This document shows, piece after piece, positions 1 to 11,770 of a stretch of DNA of 64,000 nucleotides; position 1 is the first letter of the stretch, and every line of letters starts with the position of its first letter. The notes under the pieces were generated by a model. That model did no database searches and was not told the DNA's origin. It saw nothing but the letters and a program-made list of their open reading frames with translations. Source of the DNA: Euptelea pleiosperma (taxonomy: Eukaryota > Streptophyta > Magnoliopsida > Ranunculales > Eupteleaceae); NCBI GenBank assembly GCA_035048495.1, contig CM068542.1, forward strand, positions 38,035,109 through 38,099,108, read 5' to 3'. A program made the translations under genes and the position numbers.

Positions 1-495
1 CCGTTGCTGCTGTTGTTGCTGTACTTATGAATATTTAAATATCTGTTAGTAATTAACCTTTTCGGCTTACTCTAATGATGAACCTAAATTAAGTGCAAAA
101 TTTAATTAACACTTGAACAACTCCTCCTTGTGGTTAGGTGTCACGGTCACGTGGATGAGATATGGGAAAGCGATGTGGTGTGTGGTGTCGCGTGGACGTC
201 TCGTTATACACTCATCTCATCTCCTCTCCTCTTATCCATCATGTTGGTTCTCCAAGAAAAGTGGGACCCATTTGGGTTTATTGTCTAATTACTAAACTAC
301 CCTTTCCCTGAAAACAATAAAAGCTTCATTAGTTGATCCTTATTTCACTGAAACTGAAACTTCCTATTTTCTTTTGTTAAAGGAGATCTGGGAGACTCCG
401 AGAGGAAACTTGGTAAGATTTCTCAGACACTGCACGTGGTGGATCCAAATTTACTAAAATATCCTCAGTCTTTTGTTCTTCCTTTTTTTATGTTA
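1..495. other. Intergenic left edge, no gene recognised
   Basis: AT-rich intergenic DNA. The first 22 bases are a short GTTGCT-type microsatellite that could be the end of a feature outside the window. The short open frame at 113-295 has no recognisable domain and was not called. No promoter or RNA gene could be supported here. Confidence 0.5.
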
Positions 496-504
496 ATTGT
501 TGAA

Positions 505-855
505 GGGTCGGGATCGGGGGACAACCATCTGGGGGACCCACATAGAAGATGAATCAATGGCTGATTTTTGGTGAGGATGATCTCCTCACCATCATATAGA
601 TCACCCCAACAAAAAATCAGCCCATTCTGAAATTTCTAACCCTATCAAATGTAGTTTTCAAGTTACACGGTAAAGATCGACGGTCCATAATTCTTCAACT
701 TCTAAACCAGCCTATGAATATTGGAATGATTTGAATTTTTGTGAGGATGATCTCCTCACCATAGAGATAATCCTCACCAAAAATCAGCCATTGATTCATC
801 TTCTATATGGATCCACCAAATGGTTGTCAAAAATAGTTGTAACCGATCCCAACCC
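505..855. mobile_element. Self-complementary Mutator-type MITE with 9-bp target repeat
   Basis: A 351-bp element bounded by the direct repeat ATTGTTGAA at 496-504 and 856-864. Its two halves are long imperfect inverted repeats. Each starts GGGTYGGGATCGG and carries the shared stretch GAAGATGAATCAATGGCTG and then TGATTTTTGGTGAGGAT. The 9-bp target duplication plus long terminal inverted repeats fit a non-autonomous Mutator-like (MULE) foldback element. No coding capacity is visible. Related GAGGATGATCTCCTCACCAT blocks recur at 8,560-9,010 and 9,350-9,510. Confidence 0.8.
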
Positions 856-864
856 ATTGTTGAA

Positions 865-1971
865 TGGCTTCTCGCATTATTAATAGAAATTCACAAGAAC
901 CAAATTTTTATATCTTATATTGCTATTGTTGGACATGAGAATGCTTTGTTTACAGATGACCCCACCTATGAATCAATCTTCACTGCTGTTAGGTTTTGAT
1001 GTCTAGGGGCGTCAATGGATATTCAATATTATTAATTTTTTTTTGGTAGTCGAGTACTCAATTGATCGATACCCGATAGGAACTGGTCGCGATCATCTTA
1101 GTTTTGAGAATAGTTATTTTAGAATTGGAATAAAAAAGATCAGGAACCATTTAACCTAGAATAACTGTTCTCAGAGGATGTAATGCTTGAGAGGTCATGT
1201 GTTCAAACCTTCTTACTAGGTCGATCTTTTTAAAATAGATAAGAAAATGTTAACTTGTTCAATTGATAAAGTTTGTGGGTGATAATATCATAGACCTAGG
1301 TTCAAAAACTGCCTTCATCGGGTTATTGGTCTCTTTAAAAAACATGTTTACCTATAAAAATAAAAATAAAAACCTAGAATCACTCATAATCGAATAATAT
1401 ATAAGGTTCCGATTCTTGGTACACTATTAGTTATTAGAACCAAAATTGATAGGACTCGGATAGTATTTTGCCGTAGAAAAAATTTTCTGCCAATTTAGTC
1501 GGGCTTTATGACACCTTGGACACATGAGTCCCTTTCTTCGTAGTGCAGTTTATGACTTTTCACATTATAATGGTCTTTATTTTTGTACATATGAGCTTAA
1601 AAATGATTTTACCTTTAATACAGTATATACTGAAGTTAAAAAATAAATATAAATAAATTTATATAAAAAGAAACAAACAAAAATTTCATAAAAAATGACC
1701 AAAATACCCTCCGCATGCCCGACGCACCCATGTGATTTGGACAGCTTTTTCCCTTCCAACACCAGCCCATGTTTTTGTTTTATTTATCCTTTCCCCCAGT
1801 TCAGTCCAAAACAGAACCCAAACACCATTTATCGTCCCAACACGGTGGCCATTTTCTTCTGTTCGTCGACTGAACCATGGTATGTCTATTTTCGATATTT
1901 CAAGAACCAAACAAGGGTATATTCGGAATATTACCCTAAAAAAGAAAGGTAAAGAAATAAAAAAGAGGAGC
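865..1971. other. Intergenic DNA upstream of the DUF547 gene
   Basis: No gene recognised. The overlapping open frames at 1,686-2,024 on both strands have no domain and vary in frame. At 1,014 a TAGGGGCGTCAATGG motif resembles the terminus of the AACCGG-rich element at 34,673, but no matching right end was found. The final 300 bases are likely distal promoter sequence. Confidence 0.4.
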
Positions 1972-2006
1972 TGAGGAGTGAGGAGTGAGGAGTGAGGAGT
2001 GAGGAG
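1972..2006 (+). repeat. Heptamer tandem repeat (TGAGGAG)x5
   Basis: Five perfect copies of a 7-bp unit, about 150 bp upstream of the inferred transcription start of the DUF547 gene. A repeat of this kind in a promoter is likely length-polymorphic. Confidence 0.9.
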
Positions 2007-2129
2007 ATCAAATGGGAAGCGCACGTTTGTTCATGATGAGGCGCAAGGGTGTCGCACAGGAGGCTAAAATGCGCCAGATGCACATGTCTTTTTCTTTTTT
2101 CAAAGCAGGCCTTTTACATTTAACAGAGC

Positions 2130-2230
2130 TTCTGCACCTCTCCCTCTCTCTCTTTTAAAAGCTTATATGGAGAAGAAGAAGATAGATAAAAGAGGGACCA
2201 GAGGGTAGAGAGTCTCTGTCTATCACTCAC
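2130..2230 (+). promoter_or_regulatory. Putative core promoter of the DUF547 gene
   Basis: A CT-rich stretch (2,137-2,153) is followed by AT-rich TATA-like sequence (TTTAAAA at 2,154 and TATATGG at 2,164), then by purine-rich and CT-rich leader sequence typical of plant 5' UTRs. Transcription probably starts around 2,190-2,220. The assignment rests on position and composition only. Confidence 0.35.
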
Positions 2231-2483
2231 TTTCTCGTTCTCTCTTTGTTTATCTCTTCTGGGTCTCTCTCCATTTCTCAAAAAAAAAAAAAATTTCGGT
2301 TTCTCAGTTCTTCGCTCGTTCTGCTTCGTTTGCTTCCCTCGATGACTATTAGCTCGAAATCTCGTCGTTTTCTTCTGTGGGTTTTGTTTGTTTTATTACA
2401 CGCCGATCGAGGATTGCAGGGATTTGTGTTTTTGGGTTGCATTCAAGTTTCCCGCTCTGTAAAGGAATGAAATTTGCCTCGAG

Positions 2484-2585
2484 GTCCGTCTGATCTTTCT
2501 TTAATGCCAAACCAACCTTGAAATTTTCGTTCTTTTTATCGTTGTTTACTTCATTAATCTTTTCTGGGTGTTATGGGTCTTGCAG
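2484..2585 (+). other. Possible 5'-UTR intron of the DUF547 gene
   Basis: A candidate donor (CTCGAG/GTCCGT) and a good acceptor (GGTCTTGCAG/C at 2,585) lie between the inferred transcription start and the ATG at 2,613. A leader intron would fit, but the donor is weak. Confidence 0.35.
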
Positions 2586-2612
2586 CGTTCTCTCGTTTTC
2601 CAGGAAGTAAAT

Positions 2613-5600
2613 ATGAATACCAGAGTCCGAACGACGTTGCAGACCATGAAAGCTCCTATGAAACATGAAAAAGTAGGCTCCTTTGTTGAAAACCTGACCT
2701 GGGTATTTTGTTTTCTTCAAAAAATTGCTTCTTTTCTGCTGGAGAAGCTCCGAGATTAAGTGGCAGAATGGACTTTTGAATTTTTAAAATTTTTTTTCAT
2801 GGAAAACGGCTTCGTTTCTAATGGAAAGCATCCAGGATTCCAGAAAACTTGCAACAGTGGGCTTTCTCCGATGGGAATCTGATTTTTTATTTTTTTAAAA
2901 CTGGATTTTTTTTCTGTAATTTTTCTTTTTTGCAGATTGTGAAATCTCCCCCCAAACTCGAAAAATTAGGCAACTTTGATCGAAATTCGAAATGGGTTCT
3001 CGATTTTTTTCCAAGAAATGACTATTTTTGTTCTTTTTTTTTTTTTTGGAGATCCTGATTGTTTATTATCTCTGTTTCTGTATTTGTTGAAGAAGGAGAA
3101 GATGGAGAAGCAGGGGAGCAGATTAATTGATGCAGAGAAAGCAACCACAAGTCGACGTCGCTCAAGCAGAGAGAGGAAAATGGCCTTACTACAAGATGTA
3201 TTTATGTTTATCCATTAGCTGAGGATCGTTTAGATTCAATTTGGACCGTTCTTTCCTTTTCTTCACTCTGCTTTAACTTCTACTTTTTTCAGGTTGATAA
3301 GCTAAAGAAGAAGCTCAGACATGAAGAGAATGTTCACAGAGCCTTGGAGAGAGCTTTTACAAGACCTCTTGGAGCTCTACCTCGTCTACCTCCTTATCTC
3401 CCTCCATATGTGAGCACAATTTGCAGTCTATTAAATTCCATCTTTTCTTTTTTATCTCTTTCTCTTATATTCCTTTGAACAAAAACCTGCAATTTTATTC
3501 AAACAAAAGGCAGAAAAACAAAGATGGAAGTCAAGGAAATCAATAAGAGTATAAGAATAAAATAGTAACATTAGTACTAGTTGAAGAAGGATGAATGGCC
3601 TGAATTGGAAACATTTGAGGGGGGACGAAACAGATAAATGCAGGTGTGCCCAACAGTCCATCGACCTATCTGATCCTTAATTTAGAAAAAACAACCACCA
3701 CATTTTCTTTATCTATAAATAAGAGTCTCCTGTATATACTTTGGTTTTCTTTACTGCAGACATTGGAGCTTCTCGCTGAAGTAGCTGTTTTGGAGGAGGA
3801 GGTTGTCCGGCTTGAAGAACAGGTCGTGAATTTCAGACAAGGCCTTTATCAGGAGGCTGTCTACATCTCATCCTCCAAGAAAAACATGGAGAATCCAGCT
3901 GATTTATACGACAACCCGTGTAGAAATCCCAAAAAGGAGCAGCCCAAATCCTCATCTCAAGCTGATGGCAATTCAGTAACATCCACAGGAAGGCATCTAC
4001 CTTCTATCTCTGGCCATCCTTCGGGTTCAATTCAATCAACCTCCAACCTCATTTCAGATCAAACCGGGCATTGTTTTAATCGGCCCACAAATGGGAAACA
4101 ACCCTCGAAGAGGCCCCATTCCTATTCACCTTCTTCAGAAGATGGGCGGGGCAAGGAGAATCAATCCTGCACTAACTCTACAAAGAACAATAAGCAATCC
4201 CCAAAACAGCCCGGCCAAAGAATCAGAACTTCGGCGAAGAGAGCTCCAGTTGAGCATAGATCCACTGAGAAGCATTTGGATCCTCTGAAATTACAGGTAT
4301 ATATAGTTACCTATTTCCTAAATAAGAACTGGTCCGATTGCTTTATTTGCTGAATTTGAACGTGGGTTTCTTGATATTCCAGCTAGAATGCAGAGTAGTA
4401 GACCAAGAAAGAGCAGAAGTGGGCTCCCTGGTTATTTCAGATGAACGAGTATCAGAAGGAGAAAGCAGCAGCCCAAACAAAATCTCTGAGGACATTCTGA
4501 AGTGCCTGTCAAGCATTTTTTTAAGGATGACCACGCAGAAGAACAGGGAAATGGAGTCAGAGATGATCCCTTCCTTATCGGGATTAGCTTCTCATGAAAA
4601 CTGTGAAGAAACCGAGTTTCGAGACCCTTATGGTATCTGTAAAGAATCCAGAAAGAGAGATATTGGCTCATATAAGCATATGTGTGCAATCGAAGCCAGC
4701 TCAATCAATGCCAACCAAACAACAAACTCTTTGTTTCTGATCCGGAGACTAAAGTAAGTTCTCTGATTTTAAAACTAGATTGGTTCCTCTCGCTTATGCT
4801 GAATAACTGCTAGCAGTTCTACTCAAGACTTTTCCTTAATTTCCAGTCTCCTTCTTGGAAAGCTTGCCTCAGTTGACTTGAAGGGCCTTACCCAGCAGCA
4901 AAAGCTAGCATTCTGGATCAACATCTATAATTCCTGCATGATGAATGTATGTGTGACACCTTCTTTGACCTTCAAAATGGATGGTCTGAAATTCTTAGCT
5001 TCTCATTTTATTTTTTGTGGATCCAAACACTATTTTTCGTATTAACAATGTCCACAGCCTTTGTAAATGTTTTTCATTTTTGAAAGTTGTAAGATTTACG
5101 ACGAGTCCTTTACCTTTACCCAATTACCCATATTAAATGGAAAGGTAATTAGCCGTTTCCTGTATTATATTGCCTCAGGCTTTCCTAGAGCACGGGATAC
5201 CTGAGAGTCCTCAGCTAGTCATTGCACTGATGCAGAAGGTAAGATTTATCTTGCCATTTTATTTTCACATTAAACTAGTGGAATTTCTTGTAGTAGTTTC
5301 TTTTGTTTCTACTTAGTTCTTTTTTTTTTTTCTACTTAGTTCTTTTATTTATTGACCTATAAGGTTCTGTAACAACAATTTTTATCACCATGTGAAATTC
5401 AAATAAACATTGTAGTTTTGAGATCAATGAATTTGGAAATCTCTGAACTAGTCTACACACAAGAAATGATCTGCAGTCTGTCAGATAAGGCATATATCAG
5501 TGACATGATGGTACATGAGACCTCCCAAGCCAAACGCTCACTCTGGTCATATGATCATAACTAGTGGAGCTACAGACATATTTTTCTAACCATCAGCCGC

Positions 5601-6598
5601 AGGGAATTCTAGTCGGGATCGATCAAATGATGTCTCCCGCCTCCCCAACAGATGCACATGCGCTCCACATCTGTGCAGTTATTACTTAGAATTTCCAACA
5701 GTCAGACCTTAGATTTTTCTTCCTGTACTAAATGGTTGGACTATTTCCCCATGATAGTGATAACAAAAGAGCTCGGTAACCCACCAAAACGTCAATTCTG
5801 TCTCTTTCAGGCAGCAATAAATGTAGGCGGGCACTCACTGAATGCAATGACAATTGAGCATTTCATCTTGAGACTGCCTTATCACTCAAAATACGTAAGT
5901 GGTGTTCATCTCCAAGTTCTATAATTCCTTCGCTTTTAAGGAAGTGGGTTGAATTGGGAAGAAACAGGTTTTCAGAGCATGAATTGCAAATTTCTGACCA
6001 AATAACTCTCTTTTCTGAGTTCCTACCAGACCTATTCAAAAGGTACTAAAAATGATGAGATGACGGCACGGGGCATCTTCGGACTGGAGTGGTCTGAACC
6101 CTTAGTTACATTTGCACTCTCATGTGGAAGTTGGTCCTCTCCCGCGGTAAGTTTGTTGGAAAGAAGATCTGGCTGTTAAGTCATAGAGGTTCTCCACATC
6201 TAATTTCTTCAAGCTTAGTCCCACTTTGTTGAAGCACTTTTGGTTTAATATTATGTCTGTGCTAACTACTGATACATAAATTTTGTCAAATGAAGGTGAG
6301 AGTGTATACAGCATCTCAGGTTGAAAATGAGCTGGATGCAGCAAAGAGAGACTACATACAAGCAGCGGTCGGCATCTCAATGGCAAACAAGTTAGTGATC
6401 CCCAAGTTGTTGGATTGGTATCTACTCGACTTTGCAAAGGACTTGGAGTCACTGCTGGATTGGATCTGCCTGCAGCTACCTCCTGAGTTAAGGAAGGAAG
6501 CAGTTGAGTGCCTGGAGAGTGGTAGAAGAGAGCCTCTTTCGCAGTTGGTACAAGTAATGCCATATGAATTCAGTTTCAGGTACCTTTTTCACCAATAA
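2613..6598 (+). CDS. MIP1 leucine-zipper / DUF547 domain protein
   Basis: Ten coding exons: 2613-2672, 3096-3197, 3293-3409, 3760-4296, 4383-4753, 4847-4946, 5179-5238, 5811-5894, 6030-6146 and 6296-6598. All have GT-AG borders and keep phase to a TAA stop, giving 616 residues. The N-terminus [20 protein letters not shown] and the basic RRRSSRERK patch are typical of the plant family. Residues 55-130 form the coiled-coil Lzipper-MIP1 region ([15 protein letters not shown]) after the motif [11 protein letters not shown]. Residues 150-395 are polar and low in complexity. The DUF547 domain spans about 398-530 ([39 protein letters not shown]), with a C-terminal helical tail. Arabidopsis members are annotated as ternary complex factor MIP1-like; the biochemical role is unknown. 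The second exon could start at 3093 (AAG) instead of 3096. Gene and exon order are well supported, function is not. Confidence 0.93.
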
Positions 6599-7719
6599 AA
6601 ACTTTCTCTTCCTCATCTGATCTTTAGTCCATACTGTTACCAAGGGCTTTGGAATTAAGGGTTTGTACACAGGTATAGCAAGAATAGTAAAATATATATA
6701 TAAAATCTCTTCATCTGTATGTAATTGTGAGAGAAATGTTGTTTTCTTCCATAAAAGGATTTTGGGTTTGGAGATTCCTTTATTGTATTTGCTTTTGGGG
6801 AGAGTTTTACATGAGAAAGGCCATTTCATTGGGTTGTCTGCTGTTGTCTTTTACATAAATATTTGCAAGTTCAAATAATTATGTCCTTAGGAATGCTGAT
6901 TGAACTCCTACATGCATCTTTTTTAGATTGATCAAGCAAGCGATATTCAGCTTTACGTATGTAAGTATATCAAATGAACAAAACTATACTTAGAAACTGT
7001 TGAAACAGTTGAGTGATGCCCAATGTTAAAAAAAGAAAAAACCAAAGATTCAAAACAAAAAAAGGCAAAATTTTAGAAACCCAAAAGCATAGTGGGTCTC
7101 TGATAATAGAAACTGAAGTACAGTATTTTTCCTTTCAAGGGTTTTAAACCAAAAGTTGTTGAACGCCATTTTTAATTTGGTAAAAGTTAGTTTTGGGGGT
7201 GTTGATGCAAGTTGATTATGCAAATGACCGCGGCGTCGCATCAAATTACATATAAATATTCCTGCTCTGGCCAAATCAGAAGAGACTTGTATCGGTTTTC
7301 TGTCTGTGGAGAGACACTGACACCGACTTGTTAGCGAACTAGATTTGATAATGAAAGGTGCAAAGAAGCTGAGAGAGTTCCATCAAGAAAAAAAAATTGT
7401 GTGCCAATGGTGACAGCCCATAATTGTCTGTAAATGAATAATTGAGTTGCTAGCAATATGCACGGAGAACTATTAGTGGAATAGGACCTGTAAATGAACC
7501 CAAAGATCCAATGAGAACCAGTGAAACTGAACTATCATTTCAGGGACGGCTTGATCTTCCGTCGGCAGTAGATAGTGTGTAACGTATTGCATCTTACATC
7601 ACCAGGAAATCAAAGAACGTCACTGAACTGCACAATGACCTGTGTAGTAGATCATCTATAAATTAGAATCATAAGCTTAATTGGCAAATAAGCTCTCAAA
7701 CAACTATCGTTAGAGAATT
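6599..7719. other. 3' UTR of the DUF547 gene and start of the convergent intergenic region
   Basis: The first 250-280 bases after the TAA are T-rich and probably form the 3' UTR (to about 6,870). A CAATAAAAAC box overlaps the stop codon and looks too early to be the main poly(A) signal; AT-rich motifs near 6,850 are more plausible. The remainder holds no recognisable gene or RNA. Confidence 0.4.
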
Positions 7720-8210
7720 TTTGAAGCAGCAAGATTTTTGAAGCAGAGAGATCACGTGCCCAATGACGGCGCTCCACATATACCCATGGTTTAGACCAAG
7801 GTTTAAAAGAGGTCATTATAACGGACTTGGGGCATTACCGTTTTTTACGTTATAACGAATTGTAACGGTAAGGGGCAAAAACGAAAAATAACGGAAATCA
7901 CAGAAAAAAATGGCACTGAAATTCAAATTTTCAAAAAAAGAAAAGAAAATGGAAAACGGCTTTTTTCCACAATTTTTCAGAAAATGACAGTCGTCAATTT
8001 CGATTTAACAGAAAAATAATGAAAAAAAAATTGTTATTTTTAAGCATTTTAATGGTACATAACGTAATGGGGGAGGTCCAAATCCATTATTTTCGTTATA
8101 ATGGCTGATTTTTAAACCATAGTTTAGACTTTGGTCTTAAAAGTAACAATCGGTATATGTGGCGCACGATAATTGGTGCATGATCGCTGCTTCAAAAGTC
8201 CCGTGGCTTA
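7720..8210. mobile_element. Outer foldback MITE split by an hAT MITE
   Basis: The sequence TTTTTGAAGCAGAGAGATCACG...GGCGCTCCACATATACC (7,732-7,784) is the imperfect reverse complement of GGTATATGTGGCGCACGATAATTGG...GCTGCTTCAAAAG (8,151-8,199). The two arms are separated by the hAT MITE at 7,797-8,121. Removing that insertion and one target copy leaves a short foldback element. The GAAGCRG terminus resembles the mini-element at 62,216-62,340. Confidence 0.55.
7797..8121. mobile_element. hAT-type MITE, CGTTATAACGG subfamily
   Basis: A 325-bp element with a perfect 8-bp target repeat GTTTAGAC at 7,789-7,796 and 8,122-8,129. The termini are CAAGGTTTAAAAG and, read inward from the right, TATGGTTTAAAAA. 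The subterminal sequence is rich in CATTATAACGG. An 8-bp duplication indicates an hAT-type mechanism. No ORF is present. Confidence 0.8.
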
Positions 8211-8559
8211 AAAAAATATGGGTTAAGGATCTATTTTGACTATTGGGTGAACTATACAAGTAGGTCGACTGTGGCGTGTAAACAGGTCCACCCTGTTATG
8301 ACCCAATAATCGGACACTAGAAACCAACCGGACCTCCATGATTGAAATTGCATAACCCAGACCCAGTATGAGTAGGTCCAATCAGATGGGCAATTTGCAA
8401 CGCTAAATAGTAGTGAGGGTGTAAATGGGACAGATATGAGCCGGATTAAAGTTGATCTGGATCTGACCCAGGAATAACTTGTTCCTATATTTATAGGGCT
8501 AGGATTAAGTTATTACTGTTTTTGACTTATAAAATGACACGCGATCGTAGGGACCATAT

Positions 8560-9010
8560 GCAGATGAGTTAAGGGCTTATTTTGGGTGAAGATGATCTCC
8601 TCACCATAGAGTTCATTCTCAATCAAATATGGACCTAATTTAACGGTGAAAATGGACGGTACAAATTTTTTTTAACTTGCAATCCACTTTTCATAAGGCT
8701 GCAAATGTTGGAATGGGCTGATTTTTGTGAGGTTGATATCCATGTTGAGAAGAATATCATCACCAGAAATCAGACCTTAAATTCATATGCAAGTGGGTCC
8801 CACACCCATTAGTCATTTTATGAGCTACAAAAGCATGAATCAACGTATCCCAACTGTACATACGGTCAGAGTCTACATGCAGATGAGCTGAGGATGATTT
8901 TTGGTGATGACATTCTTCTTTATATTTGGGATAAAGTGTAGACGAGGATGGCATTCTTCTCAACATGCTTATCAGCCTCACAAAAAATCAGTCTATACTG
9001 ACATTTCTAG
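8560..9010. repeat. Fragments related to the GAGGATGATCTCCTCACC foldback family
   Basis: Contains GATGATCTCCTCACCATAG near 8,592 and several copies of TGATTTTTGGTGAKG or its complement, in both orientations, interleaved with ATGCAGATGAGYT blocks. This is the same repeat vocabulary as the MITE at 505-855, but degraded and probably several nested copies. Clean target duplications were not found. Confidence 0.5.
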
Positions 9011-9024
9011 CCTTGTGAACAGGG

Positions 9025-9247
9025 ATAAAACTTTGATGACCGGGCACTGTCATCTAAGGAGATGACAGGGCAACAGATCTTGGCACGTGTATTTTGTAAC
9101 TGGTCACCTCGTCCTCACCACACACGTACCCAGGTGAGTACTTGAGTGCTTTTTGCCCAAACACTCACCTGTGTACGCGAGTCCGAGGTGGTCCAACCAT
9201 ACAAAATCCAAGTGCCATGATCTGCTGCCCTGTCATCGAAGTTTTAC
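9025..9247. mobile_element. Foldback MITE, AAACTTYGATGAC termini
   Basis: The left arm (AAAACTTTGATGACC, then GATGACAGGGCAACAGATC and GGCACGTGTATTTTGTA) is mirrored by the right arm read backwards (AAAACTTCGATGACAGGGC, then AGCAGATCATGGCACTTGG). The loop contains ACTCACCTG motifs. The duplex would be a long imperfect hairpin. Target duplications are not clear, so the superfamily is unassigned. Confidence 0.6.
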
Positions 9248-9254
9248 TCTGTGA

Positions 9255-11560
9255 AAAGAGAGGATTACAAGTTCAAAAATTCTGAACTGTTTATTTTTTT
9301 TCCATTAATTTTAACTCCACATTTGATAGGGTTAGAAGTTTCAGAAAGTACTAATTTTTTTAATCAGGATGATCTCCATGGTGAGATCTTTCTCACAAGA
9401 ATGCCCAAATGGCACACCCTTGTGGGGGTTCAAATGGAGATGAGTTTAAGAGTGAATTTTTTGTGAGGATGGTCTCTTTACCATGGCGATCGTGGTCACA
9501 AAAAAGTCAGCCCATAATAAAAAATTTAACCTTATAAAATGTGGACATAAAGTTAATGGTGAAGTAGATGATTCAGAATTCTTGAACTGGTAATCCATTT
9601 TTTATAGGACTAGAAATGTCGGTTGTGGGGCTCACAGAGATGTTGTTGGACAATCAAACCGCACAACGAGTTGTTCGTAAAGTGGAGATCAAAGAAAATC
9701 AGTCCATTTTAACATTCCTAGCCTCATCAAGAGTTACTTGAATTTGAAAAATCTGGACCATCCAATTGAACCATTCCTCTATTTACCTTTTTTTTTTGGT
9801 TAATAATGCCAAAATTGATTTTTTTTTTTTTTTATCACGACAAGATGATCAATCATGGCAAAGAAAGCCCGTTTTTAGAGAGAGAGAGAGAGAGGAATTC
9901 TCACATCAAAGGGGGAGACAGCTTTGCAAACAGACTTACGTACAATCCAAAATGGCTAACACGTTCGAGCAAAGTTGTGAGCACTACTTACGCACGTACA
10001 CCAACACTTGGAATCTAACTTTTTCTCACACACCACAAAATTTTTAGACAAGATGTGAGTGCGAGTAAGTGGTCCTCCCCACAACCATCCATATTTAACC
10101 AAAGAACAAACTGCTTTCCATACTCAGCAAAGGAAAAGTAGAGACCATATTATTACGCTAGCCCACTCAAGAATGACCAAAGCATATCTCATGCGTGACA
10201 TATTGGACTTCCTGTCTCTACGCTTTGTTGACAAGTGGATGGTCAGGTTTATCCTATCAGCATGATTTTGGGCTTTAATATCTTCTTAAGTATTAGGCCC
10301 TCCAGCTGTAATATCATCCAATCAAGCTCCAGTTGATCAGCGATACTCTCGCAACTAACGAGCATTACGAGGCCTGTAACTTCTCATGCTTTCTGGCTAG
10401 GGGTGTAAACTGGCCATCCCATGATAAGTTTCGGGCCTGAATTTGAATTGTATTAGTTCCGACCTCGGACTCAGGCATATTCAAATTTTGCAAGAAAGCC
10501 CAACCCATTTAGATCCCCACCTGTGGTTAACCACATCGAGATGCTAAAATTTTCAGCAGCTGATGGCTCAAGAAGTAGATGGTTGATCTTCAAGATGGCC
10601 TTGTAACCTTCACATGACATAGCAGGGCCTGATAGCTAATCGCTGTCATAGCTGCATGACACAAGCAAGGATGGAAAGGAAATTTCGAAGGGCAAAGAGA
10701 TGGAACTGTTCAAAGTGGCTCTAAGCCTCTAACCATCCAATCTATCACATTCTTCTCCGGATGATAAACGAAATAAGAAAGCAAACCGTCCAGGAAGAAA
10801 ACCAACTAATCAGATAGTTTTTTGAGTTGCATATTTGACCCGGATTTCCTAGGTGAGGACCGATAGGATTGTCAATTGATTCAGATTGACCTAATGATCC
10901 AATCAAACAACATATCAGGATCAGGGAATTCAATCCAATGGCTTGGCCCTGGTCTGGCAGTTATGATCTGATAAGCTGTTCCGGATCACCGACCAGATCT
11001 ATTCTATATTTATATATTATTAATGAAATATACTCTCTTAATCAAATGTCTTTGAAAAACATTTCCCATTTGCCATTGTTTTCTCTACATCTAATTCAAC
11101 AGACTTATACATCAGATCCACTCAATGTTAGGTCACCCCAATCCCATATAGGACCTTGGATCCCATCCTTCGAAGCTTAGTTCAGGTCTGGATCAAGTGG
11201 GCCAACTATTGTATCAGCCCCAATACGGCTGGGCTACCCTACCTACGCATGCTTCACCAGTAGCCACTTATAAGATAGAGAGTATAGACCATCCCACAGA
11301 ACTGAAAAGGGTAGGTACTACCGCTACAAAACCATTTCTACACAACCCCTTCAAACTTCTTTGTTCAATTTCATCAAAAGTCGTGGGGTTACAACCAGTA
11401 ATGGTGATTTAAACTCTGCCAAACAACAAAAACTCGTAAAAACATCAGGGTACAGATCCATAACCTTTTGTAGTTTCTCAAAACGCCACACCTCTTGCCA
11501 ATCCAAAACAAGGTGTAAAGATTAATATAGAAAAAGAAAAGATAAAAATAACAACCTGGC
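9255..11560. other. Intergenic repeats between convergent genes
   Basis: No gene recognised. Bases 9,350-9,510 carry another GATGATCTCCATGGTGAG-type fragment of the 505-855 family. A (GA)n run lies near 9,878-9,892. At 10,401 a TAGGGGTGTAAACTGG motif resembles an end of the AACCGG-rich elements. The open frames in this stretch are short and lack domains. Confidence 0.4.
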
Positions 11561-11569
11561 TTATGAAAA

Positions 11570-11770
11570 AATCAATATATAATACAAACTAATGCAGCAA
11601 AAGCTGCTGCTCTCTCCCCTTCCATTAATCTGATCTATGCAGTTATCTGAGATGGTTTTTGTTGCAGAGGCTTCCGAGGAAAAATGTGTTTCTATTCAAC
11701 AAGCAATCCAGCATGAGGAATCAGATTCCCATTTGGTAGTGGATCTCAACATCTGTAACAGAGATTGATC
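11570..11770 (-). other. Probable 3' UTR of TWD40-1
   Basis: Lies directly downstream of the TGA stop at 11,771-11,773 on the - strand. It is AT-rich and reads into TTGTATTATATATTG, a plausible poly(A) control region, near 11,590-11,570. The exact cleavage site cannot be fixed from sequence alone. Confidence 0.4.

Noticed and set aside
1686..2024. 112-residue open frame on the - strand with an overlapping 85-residue frame on +
   Set aside because: Low-complexity, no domain, overlaps the heptamer repeat and the probable promoter; neither frame shows splice or start context.
2849..3058. Possible extra exon after the acceptor TTTTGCAG near 2,938
   Set aside because: Using it brings a stop before any good donor; skipping from 2,672 to 3,096 keeps phase and gives the family-like N-terminus. 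It could still be a rare alternative exon.
6120..6563. 147-residue open frame on the - strand
   Set aside because: Antisense to the last exons of the DUF547 gene, which have correct splice sites and conserved protein sequence.
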